A stretch of DNA of 64,000 bases, taken from the NCBI GenBank assembly GCA_020199775.1, contig JAIVJZ010000041.1, positions 1-64,000 on the forward strand, read 5' to 3'. Positions within the stretch are counted from its first letter, which is position 1. Each line of letters begins with the position of its first letter. This document shows positions 1-8,572 of this stretch, in pieces. This stretch comes from Acidobacteriota bacterium. Lineage in GTDB: Bacteria; Acidobacteriota; Blastocatellia; Pyrinomonadales; Pyrinomonadaceae. Position numbers and translations under genes: made by a program. The notes under the pieces were generated by a model that was not told the origin of the DNA, did no database searches, and saw nothing but the letters and a program-made list of their open reading frames with translations.

Positions 1-159
1 GCGAGGCGCGCCGCGCTTTCCCGTGCGCTTGGTCTCACGCCACTGAGCGATGAGGTCATCGCTCACCCAGAGGGTCAGGCTTCCACGCCTGACCAGAGCT
101 TTGTTATATTGACTCCAGTTACGCAGACGGTAAGTGCGTTTGGTTTTCTTCCGTTTCAC
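1..159 (-). CDS. IS5-family transposase, N-terminal part (runs off the left edge)
   Basis: The open frame on the minus strand starts at a GTG (159-157) and stays open for 53 codons to base 1. It has a basic N-terminus and then RNWSQYNKALVRRGSLTLWV, a signature of the N-terminal DNA-binding region of IS5/IS903-type DDE transposases. The catalytic DDE part would lie outside the window, so intactness cannot be judged. An in-frame stop four codons upstream fixes the start region. The inverted repeat 73-94 (ggtcaggc, 6-base loop, gcctgacc) lies inside this coding sequence and is not needed as a terminator. Confidence 0.75.
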   Translation of the reverse strand, partial: MKRKKTKRTYRLRNWSQYNKALVRRGSLTLWVSDDLIAQWRETKRTGKRGAPR

Positions 160-211
160 ACCAAAAGATTACCAGCACTGCTGTCTCCGTAGCTATTTAC
201 GCAACAAAGTC
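1..211 (-). mobile_element. End of an IS5-family (IS903-group) insertion sequence, cut by the window edge
   Basis: The minus strand carries the start of a transposase gene and, outside it, a terminal sequence at 211-192 reading GACTTTGTTGCGTAAATAGC. This resembles the IS903-group terminal inverted repeat (GGCTTTGTTG followed by TAAAT, recalled from the family). The element therefore ends near 211, and the rest lies left of the window. Bases 212-220 (attagggag) would be the 9-bp target duplication usual for this group; the other copy is outside the window. Only 15 bases separate the element from the start codon of the next gene, so the insertion sits inside the 5' region of the downstream operon. 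Confidence 0.75.
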
Positions 212-226
212 ATTAGGGAGCATAAA

Positions 227-1129
227 ATGGTCGAAAAAAGCGGTTCCGCATCCGCGGCGACCGAAGCGGTTGACACTATAACTCTGAGCGCTAATCTCGC
301 CGAAGTTCGGCGCGTGTTGGCAGGCGAGGTCAAATCACGTATCACGGTTATAAAGCCTTTGGAAATCGCCTTGCGCGCGCTCAAAGACCCGCATCGCAAC
401 GCCGTCGCGTTGGCTGAAGCCGGCGCTCTCCTAGAGCAACCGCCGCCGGATTTAACCTTACCGACAGGCTATCAGAAAATCGTCCGACAATTGCGTGCGG
501 TCGCCGATGAAAAACTTTCCGAGTTGGAATTCGCTTTCGCCAGAGACTTGCGCGAAACCTTCAAGGAGAAAGGTTTGAAATTGGGAGGCTCGCCCGGCGA
601 GTTGGTCGCGGACTTGTTCGTGATCAAAGTTGACATGCGTAGGAAACAGGTCGAGATGACTTTCTCGCGCCAGCCAGTGACGGCGAAAAAGATACGGTTG
701 GATGTCGAGCAAGTCCTCGCCGCTTACGAACGCGCGCGGCGTGACATCTGTGAACGTAAGGTTGACTTGGACAAGTTGCTGCAAGAATTGTTTGAAGCCT
801 ACCAGCGTGTCCTCAAGTTGACGGATAAGCAGATGGGCACGCGCACGAGCATCGTTGACTGCTACCGTGAACTCGTGTTGGTGCGCCAGCCGTTCGCATT
901 TCGCAAGCATCCGTCGAAGCAAAGTTTTCTTGATTATCCAAAGACGCACTTCGCTTATGATATGCTGCACTTACGCCGCCGACAAAAGATGTCGCATGAG
1001 GGTCATCGGCTCAATTTGGGGACGGCGACGATTGACGTGGGCAGCGACACGGCGCGGGCGATGTTCTTAGCTACAGGCGCGACCGAAGGACAGTTCATCA
1101 AGGACCTTTACTTCACGACGGAGAAATAA
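227..1129 (+). CDS. Unrecognised protein, first gene of the ATPase/helicase operon
   Basis: A 300-residue protein that I do not recognise. The start at 227 is chosen because AGGGAG lies six bases upstream; an earlier in-frame ATG at 134 would place 31 residues inside the IS element. The protein has no signal peptide or membrane segment. It looks mostly helical and charged (about residues 150-210 are rich in K, R, E and D), with a C-terminal part containing HFAYDMLHLRRRQKM. Its stop is two bases before the next start, so it is co-transcribed with the two BrxD-like ATPases and the helicase. By position it could be a substrate-recognition or scaffold subunit, but that is inference. Base composition is visibly less GC-rich than the housekeeping genes. 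Confidence 0.7.
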   Translation: MVEKSGSASAATEAVDTITLSANLAEVRRVLAGEVKSRITVIKPLEIALRALKDPHRNAVALAEAGALLEQPPPDLTLPTGYQKIVRQLRAVADEKLSELEFAFARDLRETFKEKGLKLGGSPGELVADLFVIKVDMRRKQVEMTFSRQPVTAKKIRLDVEQVLAAYERARRDICERKVDLDKLLQELFEAYQRVLKLTDKQMGTRTSIVDCYRELVLVRQPFAFRKHPSKQSFLDYPKTHFAYDMLHLRRRQKMSHEGHRLNLGTATIDVGSDTARAMFLATGATEGQFIKDLYFTTEK

Positions 1130-1131
1130 GA

Positions 1132-2415
1132 ATGACTTTGACTCAGTCCGAAGCTCAGCAGATCGTCCGCAAGCTGGGTGAGTCGGGCATTCCGCCCTCG
1201 CGCGGATTGGAGGCATACACAGTCGGTATTGATTCGCTTTTAGGAACGCTCGAAGAAGAATACTTGCGCGGCTACCTGCCGGACGGCGGTTCGAGCTTCA
1301 AACTGGTGGTCGGCGAATACGGCAGCGGCAAATCGCATTTTCTTTATCGCTTGCGTGATCTGTCGTGGGAACAAGGCTACGTCGTCAGCCGCACCGAACT
1401 GAGTCCCAAAGAGTGTCCTTACGACAATCAACTGAAAGTCTATCAGGCGGTCACGAGCAACCTCATCTATCACGCCCCGACGGCTGAAAGCGCGGACACA
1501 CAAGGACTCGAAGCTTTTCTGGAAAATCATTTCTTTCACACATTGGGAACGCTCGGCGTTGAAAATGCAAAGACGAGCGTCGGGCTCGACGTACGCGTTA
1601 AGCTGTGGCTCGACACGATTCTGCATTTCAAAGTCGAAAGCCCTTCTTTTCGCCACGCCGTTTATTACTACCTCCAAGCGGTCGCGGAAGAGAGCGAAGA
1701 ACATAAACGCTTGCTCGGCGCGTGGTTGCGCGGGGAGAGCATCGCGCTCAAAGACGTGCGCGCTTTCAGCATCACGGAGAAACTTGATCGGTCGGTGGCA
1801 TTTAAGATGCTACGCTCGCTGGCCCAACTTGTTCACGAACTCGGTTACGCCGGTCTTGTCCTGCTCTTCGACGAAGGCGACCGGATGGTGAGCATCGGCT
1901 CGTCGCATACGGAAAAAATCGCCTGCGACAACTTGCGCGAAGTGATTGATCGTTGTGCGGGCGAAAGTCTGCCGTCATCGCTTTTCGTTTATGCCGTCCC
2001 GCCTTACTTCGTCACCAACATCGCGCCACAGTATGAGGCTTTGAGCCAGCGCATCAGCGCGAAAGTGAAATTCTCACGCCAAAACCCTTTCAGCGTGCAA
2101 ATCAGTCTCGACCATCTTGATTATCCGGGCGAAGAGTTGCTGCGCATGATCGGCGCGAAACTGGTTGATGTTTACGAACTGGCTTATCAGATGAAGTTCG
2201 ACCGCAACCTGCAAACACGCAACATTGACGGGCTGGCGGCAAGCTGTGCGTCGTTGCTCTCGACAAGCCATCGCCGCCACTTCGTCAAGTCGTTGATCAC
2301 CATGCTCACCGAACAGCGCGTCGCGGGCGAGCGTCTTTACGAAGACGATAACTTACAGGGCGTGTTGCGTGATGTTACGGAGCAGTTGGGGCGAACCGAA
2401 GTGGGGGAATACTGA
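1132..2415 (+). CDS. BrxD-like P-loop ATPase (DUF2791/BREX ATP-binding family), first copy
   Basis: A 427-residue cytoplasmic ATPase of the BrxC/BrxD (DUF2791) family. Residues 61-69, GEYGSGKSH, are the Walker A loop in the wording typical of this family, and residues 241-250, GLVLLFDEGD, are Walker B. Length matches BrxD (about 430). In BREX type 2/6 systems BrxD is an accessory ATPase, but no PglZ, PglX methyltransferase, BrxC or BrxL is visible in this window, so the gene belongs to a related module rather than a recognisable BREX locus. It starts two bases after the preceding stop with GGAG upstream, and a second family member follows. The pair could form a hetero-oligomeric ATPase. Confidence 0.85.
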   Translation: MTLTQSEAQQIVRKLGESGIPPSRGLEAYTVGIDSLLGTLEEEYLRGYLPDGGSSFKLVVGEYGSGKSHFLYRLRDLSWEQGYVVSRTELSPKECPYDNQLKVYQAVTSNLIYHAPTAESADTQGLEAFLENHFFHTLGTLGVENAKTSVGLDVRVKLWLDTILHFKVESPSFRHAVYYYLQAVAEESEEHKRLLGAWLRGESIALKDVRAFSITEKLDRSVAFKMLRSLAQLVHELGYAGLVLLFDEGDRMVSIGSSHTEKIACDNLREVIDRCAGESLPSSLFVYAVPPYFVTNIAPQYEALSQRISAKVKFSRQNPFSVQISLDHLDYPGEELLRMIGAKLVDVYELAYQMKFDRNLQTRNIDGLAASCASLLSTSHRRHFVKSLITMLTEQRVAGERLYEDDNLQGVLRDVTEQLGRTEVGEY

Positions 2416-2480
2416 GCAGGCGGCGGACAGTAGGCGGTCAATAATGTTTTGGCGATGTTGACTGCCCGCCACCTGCTGCT
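2416..2480. repeat. Imperfect inverted repeat between the two ATPase genes
   Basis: The left side, 2416-2440, has repeated AGGCGG-type words (gcaggcggcggacagtaggc). The right side, 2459-2480, carries the imperfect complement (ttgactgcccgccacctgct). The loop is about 18 bases. It is the weakest member of the word-repeat hairpins found elsewhere in the window. It starts directly after a stop codon and ends about 15 bases before the next start, so it could act as an intra-operon mRNA stability or attenuation element. Confidence 0.5.
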
Positions 2481-2494
2481 TAACTATCGAAGCT

Positions 2495-3907
2495 ATGATC
2501 GGCGCGATTGTCAATCACCCACTTTTCGGACGCGGGCAGGTGTTGGAGCTACGTAACGCAGCGCGCTCGGCGGTCGTCCGGTTTGACAACGGCCTTCGCG
2601 CGGTTGTGCAGAGCAACATGCTTTCAACTTTGCAGCCTGCCGAGAGTGCAGCTTCAGCCAATCGAGGCGTCCGCCCCGGCCAGTTATTCGCGCCGCGTCC
2701 TGAGAGAGTTTTCACGCCCGAAACAGCCGAGCGACTTGAGGCGCGACGCACGATTGAGGCGTTGCGGTACGGCGTCGTCCCGGTTAATCGTATCCGCGAA
2801 TTGAGCGTGGGACTCGAAGACGAGTGCGCCAGCCTGCGTCGCGCTTTCGCCGAGGTGAACGAAAGCGGCGGCGAAGTGCGCGTCATCCTTGGCGAATACG
2901 GCGCAGGCAAAAGCCACTTCTTCGAGTTGGCCGCGCAAGAAGCTTTAGAGCAGAACTTCGTTGTGGCGACGACCAGTCTTGACTTGCGCGAAGTCCCGCC
3001 GAATCGCCCGCAACGCATCTATCACTCGCTCATGCGCTCGTTGCGTTACCCGCATTCAACCGACACGGGGTTAACTCCTCTGCTGGAACGCCTCATCACG
3101 CAACCAGAGTACTCGACATTACAAGACACTTTGCGTGGGACGTTCTTCGCGTCCGCCTTGCACAACTATTCGCTGATGCGCGAGAAACCGGGCGAGGCGT
3201 TGGACTTATTGCTTGATTGGATGTCGGGCGAGAAAGTCTTCATCAAATCCGTGCGCGACGCGGCGGCGATCAAAAGCAAAGAGTTTCCGCTCCCTTCACT
3301 TTCGCAGATGACCACGGCGGCGGATCAATATTGCTACTTACTCAACGGTTGGGGCTGGCTGGCGACGCAAGCGGGTCACGCCGGTTTGGCCGTCTTCATT
3401 GACGAGTCCGAGCATTACAGCCTGCTCACCCAACGCAGTCAGGAACGCGCCGACAACTTTTTCAAAGCGCTGATTTACACCGCGCTCGGCGCGCGTGGCC
3501 GCATCAACGAAGCCGACTTGCAACACCAACACCGCGCGCATTCTTTTCGTTTGACCGAACGCAGCCACCTGTTGCTGCTTTTTGCCCTCACGCCCTCCGC
3601 GAACACATTCGATTACCGCCGCTGGCTTGACGAAGAACAAGTGTTGGCCTTGAACAAATACTTGCCGCCCGCCGCGATTGATGAATTGATAGCGCGGCTC
3701 TACGTCACCCATCGACGGGCTTACGCTTACAATCAGAGCGAACAGTTTCTCGATGTCGCGCAAGGCTTACTTGAGTGCATGGACAGCAATCTCATCAACC
3801 TGCGCCAGTTAATTCGTCTCGCGATCGAAATCTTCGACCTCTGCTACGCGCATAAGGATTACCACGCCGCGCAAGCCATCGCCGAACTGCGTAGCGCGCT
3901 GCTTTGA
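2495..3907 (+). CDS. BrxD-like P-loop ATPase, second copy, with an N-terminal Tudor/SH3-like domain
   Basis: A 470-residue protein. Residues 1-45 (HPLFGRGQVLEL, then AVVRFDNGLRAV) resemble the small SH3/Tudor-like domain at the C-terminus of UvrD/PcrA helicases, where it contacts RNA polymerase. The ATPase core follows, with Walker A at 133-141 (GEYGAGKSH) and Walker B at 297-306 (GLAVFIDESE). The two ATPases of the operon are clearly paralogous but distant, and only this one carries the N-terminal module. The start is the first ATG after the hairpin. The Tudor-like domain suggests recruitment to transcription or to a protein partner; this is inference from a short motif. Confidence 0.8.
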   Translation: MIGAIVNHPLFGRGQVLELRNAARSAVVRFDNGLRAVVQSNMLSTLQPAESAASANRGVRPGQLFAPRPERVFTPETAERLEARRTIEALRYGVVPVNRIRELSVGLEDECASLRRAFAEVNESGGEVRVILGEYGAGKSHFFELAAQEALEQNFVVATTSLDLREVPPNRPQRIYHSLMRSLRYPHSTDTGLTPLLERLITQPEYSTLQDTLRGTFFASALHNYSLMREKPGEALDLLLDWMSGEKVFIKSVRDAAAIKSKEFPLPSLSQMTTAADQYCYLLNGWGWLATQAGHAGLAVFIDESEHYSLLTQRSQERADNFFKALIYTALGARGRINEADLQHQHRAHSFRLTERSHLLLLFALTPSANTFDYRRWLDEEQVLALNKYLPPAAIDELIARLYVTHRRAYAYNQSEQFLDVAQGLLECMDSNLINLRQLIRLAIEIFDLCYAHKDYHAAQAIAELRSALL

Positions 3908-3993
3908 TTGCGATTGGTATGGCACTGCGCTTGTTTTTTTTAACTCACCGCACGGACGGCGAAGCGGCATAAATCCGTGATACACGTTCCGTT

Positions 3994-6123
3994 ATGGAAG
4001 CACTTCCCCACACATTCGACGCGCTGCTGGCGCGTTTCGGGCGTTTGACTGAGATTCAAGCGCGAGCGTTGGAACCACTGCTGGCCGGGCGTAATTGTGT
4101 ATTGGCGGCAGCTACAGCCAGCGGCAAAACGGAGGCGGCTCTAGCGCCGATGCTGGAACGCGACCTTCGGCAACGAGCCAAAGAAAATTCACGGCGACAG
4201 GCAAAGCAAACAAAGACAACGACGCTGCGCATCTTGTACATTGTGCCGACGCGGGCGCTGGCGCGTGACATGGCGCGGCGATTGGAACAGCCGCTCAAGA
4301 AACTGGCGATCAGCTTGGCCGTCAAAACCGGCGACGAACCCGCGCTCGACGGGTCGCGCCCGCCGGAGTTTCTCATCACGACACCCGAATCTTTCGATTC
4401 GCTGCTGGCGAACAGACCGCGCCTGCTGCGCGATGTGCGCGCCGCCGTGCTGGACGAACTGCATCTTTATGACAACACGCCGCGCGGCGACCAACTACGT
4501 CTTCTGCTCAATCGTTTGCGGCGCATCCGCAGCTATGCTTGTTCGCGCGGCGATGCCGCAACAGACGAAGTGCAATTCTGCGCCCTGTCGGCGACGATGC
4601 AAGACGCCGTCCGTCTCGCGTCGCGTTACTTCGTGAATCCCGTGTTAGTTGAGTCGGAAGGCGGGCGCGCGCTCGACGCTGAACTACTGCCTTTGACCGG
4701 CCCGCAGTCGTTACGCCAACTCTTTGCCACGCTACAGGAGCGTGGCCGCAAAAAGGTTCTGGCCTTTTGCCAGCGCCGCGCGGAATGCGAAGAATGGGCT
4801 TACTTGCTGCGCGGTTGCGCGCCTTTCGGCGACGCAGTCATGGTTCACCACGCGAGTTTGAGCGCGCGCGCCCGTCGCGCGGTGGAAGAAAAGTTTGCGC
4901 GCACCAGTGCCGCGTTGTGTTTCGCCACGGCGACACTTGAACTCGGCATCGATATCGGCGATGTAGATTTGATTCTGCTGGTCGGCCCGCCCGACAACTT
5001 CGGCTCGTTTCTTCAACGACTTGGGCGGGGCAATCGGCGCACCGCATACACGTCGGTCGCGTGCTTCTATCGCACGCCCACAGAGCAGGCACTGTTTCGA
5101 GTTTTCCTTCGCGCCGCGCGAAACTCAAGCGTTGCGGACAGAACTGCGGCAGACGCGTTGCTGCGTTCTCACGGCGGTCAGGGGTTTCGGCCTTCCGTCG
5201 TCGTCCAGCAACTCTGCTCCTACCTCAAACAAACTCGCAACGGCGAGATTGAGCCGGCACAGGCTTATCAACTCTTCACTTCACCACAAGGCGACCCGTT
5301 GCTGGACGAGCAACAATACATGCAGATTGTGGATCATCTGATTGACACGGGTTTCTTCTTGCCGGCGCGCGGGGTGGCGCTACGCCCCGGCCCGCAGTGG
5401 CACAAACTCTATGAAGAGCGCTCGCTTTATAGCAATCTGGCAGATAGCGGGCGCGATACGGCTGTCGTAGTTGACGACATCACGGGGCGGCGTGTTGGGT
5501 ATCTTGAGTCGGTCGTGCCGACAGGCACGACCTTTCTTCTGGGCGGACAAGCGCGTCACGTCGTATGGACGCAAGGACGACGGCTGCTGGCCCACGCCGC
5601 CACAGACAGTAAGGCGGAGGCTCGCGCTCCGCGCTGGCGAACGTGGTGGCGTGGTTTATCGCCGGTCTTAACCCAAGCCTTAGCGCAAGAGCTTGGCTTT
5701 CCTTGCGCTGAAGCGTCGGTTGCGTTGCCAATGGTCGTCGAGCAACGGGAAAGTGTGGACAAACTAGCGGCGGATACTGTGGAATACCGAACATTATTGT
5801 TTCACTGTGCGGGCGAGATTTACGGCAAGGCGCTCAGCGAACTGCTGGAAACGAAGCAAGGCGCGCGCATCGTCGAATGCAATGAGTTCATGATCGAAGC
5901 GTTGGGTCGCCTGCCGGAGACGATGCTGCTGTTCACCGAAGAAGAAATGCTCAAACTGGTGGGTCGTCATTGGCGACAATTCGAGAGAGCTTTCGCTTTA
6001 GGCCGTTTCCAATCGCAGCTTCCGCCCGCCGTGCGCCGCGCCAGCGTGATCGTCGCCTTCAACGTACCAGACTTCCTGTGTCGCTTCGCAGGCCGCAAGC
6101 TGGCTCACCACATAGCTGAATAA
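3994..6123 (+). CDS. Lhr-like superfamily 2 DExH helicase
   Basis: A 709-residue helicase. Motif I is ATASGKTE (40-47), motif Ia PTRAL (about 85), motif II DELH (154-157), motif III SAT (199-201), motif V TATLELGIDIG and motif VI QRLGRGNRR (about residue 350). The wording and the long C-terminal half after the RecA-like domains fit the Lhr branch, which includes the BREX accessory helicase BrxHI; lengths are similar. It would translocate on nucleic acid using ATP. It lies 86 bases after the second ATPase on the same strand, and is therefore probably the last gene of the module. Its stop codon directly abuts the group II intron remnant, so the C-terminus could have been trimmed, though the core is complete. 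Confidence 0.85.
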   Translation: MEALPHTFDALLARFGRLTEIQARALEPLLAGRNCVLAAATASGKTEAALAPMLERDLRQRAKENSRRQAKQTKTTTLRILYIVPTRALARDMARRLEQPLKKLAISLAVKTGDEPALDGSRPPEFLITTPESFDSLLANRPRLLRDVRAAVLDELHLYDNTPRGDQLRLLLNRLRRIRSYACSRGDAATDEVQFCALSATMQDAVRLASRYFVNPVLVESEGGRALDAELLPLTGPQSLRQLFATLQERGRKKVLAFCQRRAECEEWAYLLRGCAPFGDAVMVHHASLSARARRAVEEKFARTSAALCFATATLELGIDIGDVDLILLVGPPDNFGSFLQRLGRGNRRTAYTSVACFYRTPTEQALFRVFLRAARNSSVADRTAADALLRSHGGQGFRPSVVVQQLCSYLKQTRNGEIEPAQAYQLFTSPQGDPLLDEQQYMQIVDHLIDTGFFLPARGVALRPGPQWHKLYEERSLYSNLADSGRDTAVVVDDITGRRVGYLESVVPTGTTFLLGGQARHVVWTQGRRLLAHAATDSKAEARAPRWRTWWRGLSPVLTQALAQELGFPCAEASVALPMVVEQRESVDKLAADTVEYRTLLFHCAGEIYGKALSELLETKQGARIVECNEFMIEALGRLPETMLLFTEEEMLKLVGRHWRQFERAFALGRFQSQLPPAVRRASVIVAFNVPDFLCRFAGRKLAHHIAE

Positions 6124-6291
6124 GTGCGCTACGGAGCGCACAACGGTAATGCTCATGGAAGTAACAACCGGCGAGATGATGCGGCAATGAGGGAGAGACG
6201 TGTGAGACGGAGACTCTCACGCACGGTTCGGAGAGGGGTGGAGAAACACGTATGTTGCAAGATATAAAAGGGTGCTCTGCTCCTACTCTAT
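6124..6291 (+). mobile_element. Group II intron remnant (domains V-VI and 3' end)
   Basis: The stretch 6194-6231 reads as a domain V: GACGTGTGAGA, a short loop, then CTCTCACGCACGGTTC, followed by the gagaggggtgg linker and a stem ending in tcctactctat. This is the ending typical of bacterial group II introns. The catalytic AGC triad appears as AGA (gagagacgt instead of gagagccgt), which argues that the ribozyme is dead. No reverse transcriptase frame is present. The segment begins GTGCG at 6124, matching the GUGYG 5' consensus, so it may be an internally deleted intron rather than a 3' fragment only; that part is inference. Confidence 0.65.
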
Positions 6292-6321
6292 CAGATTCAT
6301 TACTCTGGACACATGCGCATT

Positions 6322-6429
6322 TATAGCGATTTGCAGATGAGTGTGACCGATATCAAAACTGTAGGGGCAGGGCTTGTCGCTGCCCGCCGCTCACCAAACC
6401 GAGCGGGCAGGGACATGCCCTGCCCCTAC
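6322..6429. repeat. Dispersed repeat copy 1 with GTAGGGGCAGGGC palindrome
   Basis: Bases 6322-6378 match 41980-42036 at 54 of 57 positions. In this copy the repeat continues into a long palindrome: gtaggggcagggc (6361-6373) pairs with gccctgcccctac (6417-6429), and the inner arms ctgcccgc / gcgggcag also pair. It has no coding capacity and looks like a REP- or MITE-type element. The reading frame of the broken CHAT gene begins inside it, so the element has replaced that gene's 5' end. Confidence 0.75.
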
Positions 6430-8568
6430 ACTCATTTTGGGTGAGACGATTAAAGGGAGAATGGCCGGTGGCGAAACTCAACTCTTTCGCATCGCGCTCG
6501 TCGCGGGTCAGTACCTGCGTGTGGTTGTCGAGCAGCAGGGGATAGACGTGGCGGTCGCACTGATCGCGCCGGGACAAAAACGTCTGCTGGAAGTAGACAG
6601 CCCCAACGGCAACTACGGGCCGGAACCCGTCTCGGCGGTAGCGGAAGAAACCGGCAAGTACAGCATCGAAGTGCGCTTGCCGGATAAGAAAGCCGCCGCC
6701 GGGCTTTTCGAGATCAGGGTCGAGGCGTTGCGCGAACCGACAACCGCAGACAAATCGCGCGTGAACGCGGAAAGGGCTTTCACGGAAGTTTCCCGCCTGC
6801 TCTCTCAACCTAAGACCAGACAAGAGGCGCTGGAAAAACTCGAAGCGCTCTTGCCCGTTTTCCGCTCTCTGGATGATCGCGTCATGGAAATCTCGACGCT
6901 CACTCGTCTGGGAATCGCCTATAACTCTCTAGGGCAACCGCAACAGGCACTGGGTTACTACAATCAGGCGTTCACGATCAGCAAAGCTCTCGGCGAGAGC
7001 CGGAATGAGGCGCGGCTGCTCAACAACATCGGGGGCGCTTACGACATTCTGGGTGAGCCGCAGTAAGGCGCTCGACTATTACGGTCAAGCGCTCTCGCGT
7101 TGGGAAAAGCTGAGCAACGCGGTCGCACAGGGCGACACGCTCAACAACATCGGGGTGAGCTACTACAACCTCGGCGAGTTGCAGCGTTCGCTGGATTACT
7201 ACAACCGCGCCTTACCGTTCAGGCGAGCCGGAAGCAACCCGCGCAGAGAGGCCGACACTTTCGATAACATCAGTGTCATCTATCTCTCTCTTGGCGAACC
7301 GCAACAGGCTCTGGAATATCTCAGGCAGGCGCTCGACCTCCGGCGAGCAGCCAAAGACGTACAGGGCGAGGCCAACTCGCTCAGTCAAATTGGCTTTGCC
7401 TACGTCAAGCTGGGCGAGACGGCGAAAGCGCTCGACTTCTACAACCAATCGCTGCCGCTTCGCCGGACAGCCGGAGACCGTCGTGGGGAAGCTGTCACAT
7501 TGAAGAATATCGGAGTGGCCTACGCTTCCCTTCGACAGCCTCAGAAAGCTATCGAGCATCACGAGCAAGCGCTCAAACTCCTGCGTGCTATCGGCAATCG
7601 CCGCGATGAAGCCATCACCTTAATTAATCTCGGACAGGCTCTTGCTCTCTCCGGCGAGTTGGCGAAGGGCGCAGGTTATTACACGGAAGCGCTCTCGATT
7701 TCTGAGGCGCTGAACGACCGTTTTACAGAGGCGAGGGCGCGTCAAAGCATTGCGGAGGTCGAGAGCGAGCGCGACAATTTCACTGAGGCGCGCGGCCAAA
7801 TCGAGGCGGCGGTTTCTATCATCGAGGCCATGCGCGCGCAGATTTTGAGCCGGCAACTCCGCACCTCTTTCTTCGCGTCGAGGCAGGACGCTTACGAGTT
7901 CGAGATAGACTTGCTGATGCGCATGCACCGTCTTGACCCGGCCAGAGGCCACGACGCGGCGGCGCTCCCAAGCAGCGGGCAAGCTGCGCATCGCGCGCCT
8001 GCCTTATACCAGACAGGAGGCAACGCAGATTCTCGCGGTCGCTCCCGGAGCAGCCAACCTGAGAGCCTTCGACTTCAAAGCGAACCTCGCGACGGCTCTC
8101 GGCGGGGAGTTGCACAAGTATCGGTACGTACATTTCGCGACGCACGGATATATAGACAACGAGAAGCCCGCGCTCTCCGCCATCGTGCTCTCGCTGGTCA
8201 ACGAACGCGGCGAGCCGCAGGACGGCTTTCTCAAGACACAGGAAATTTATAACCTCCACCTTCCGGCGGAACTGGTCGTCCTGAGCGCGTGTCAGACCGG
8301 GCTGGGGAAAGAGATCAAGGGCGAAGGCTTGGTCGGCCTGACGCGCGGATTTATGTACGCGGGCGCGTCGCGAATCATCGTCAGCATGTGGAACGTGCGC
8401 GACAAAGGAACGGCGGATTTAATGTCGCGCCTCTACAGAGGGATGATTAAGGAGGGCTTGCGCCCGACGGCGGCGTTGCGGGCGGCGCAGATCGAGCTTT
8501 GGAAACAGAAGCAGTGGCAGTCGCCTTACTACTGGGCAGCCTTCGTCCAACAGGGCGAGTGGAGATAA
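6374..8568 (+). pseudogene. Broken TPR-CHAT protease-like gene
   Basis: Three frames must be joined to read one protein. Frame one (to 7066) has a beta-rich N-terminal domain (AGQYLRVVVEQQGIDVAV) and the first TPRs. Removing the extra T at 7064 turns CAG-TAA back into CAG-AAG and continues into TPRs (KALDYYGQAL and similar) to about 7966. A second break near 7966-7972 jumps to the C-terminal CHAT part, which keeps the catalytic His (HFATHG) and Cys (SACQTG). From memory of full-length relatives, roughly 300 residues between the TPRs and the CHAT core are missing, and the signal peptide is replaced by the upstream repeat. CHAT domains are caspase-like peptidases; this copy cannot make an intact one. 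Confidence 0.8.
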
Positions 8569-8572
8569 GAGA

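Noticed and set aside
73..94. Eight-bp stem-loop as a terminator before the first operon
   Set aside because: It lies inside the transposase coding sequence, has no T-run, and the coding pattern explains the bases.
134..226. Earlier ATG for the first operon gene
   Set aside because: The extra 31 residues would be translated from the IS end; the ATG at 227 has AGGGAG at the right distance.
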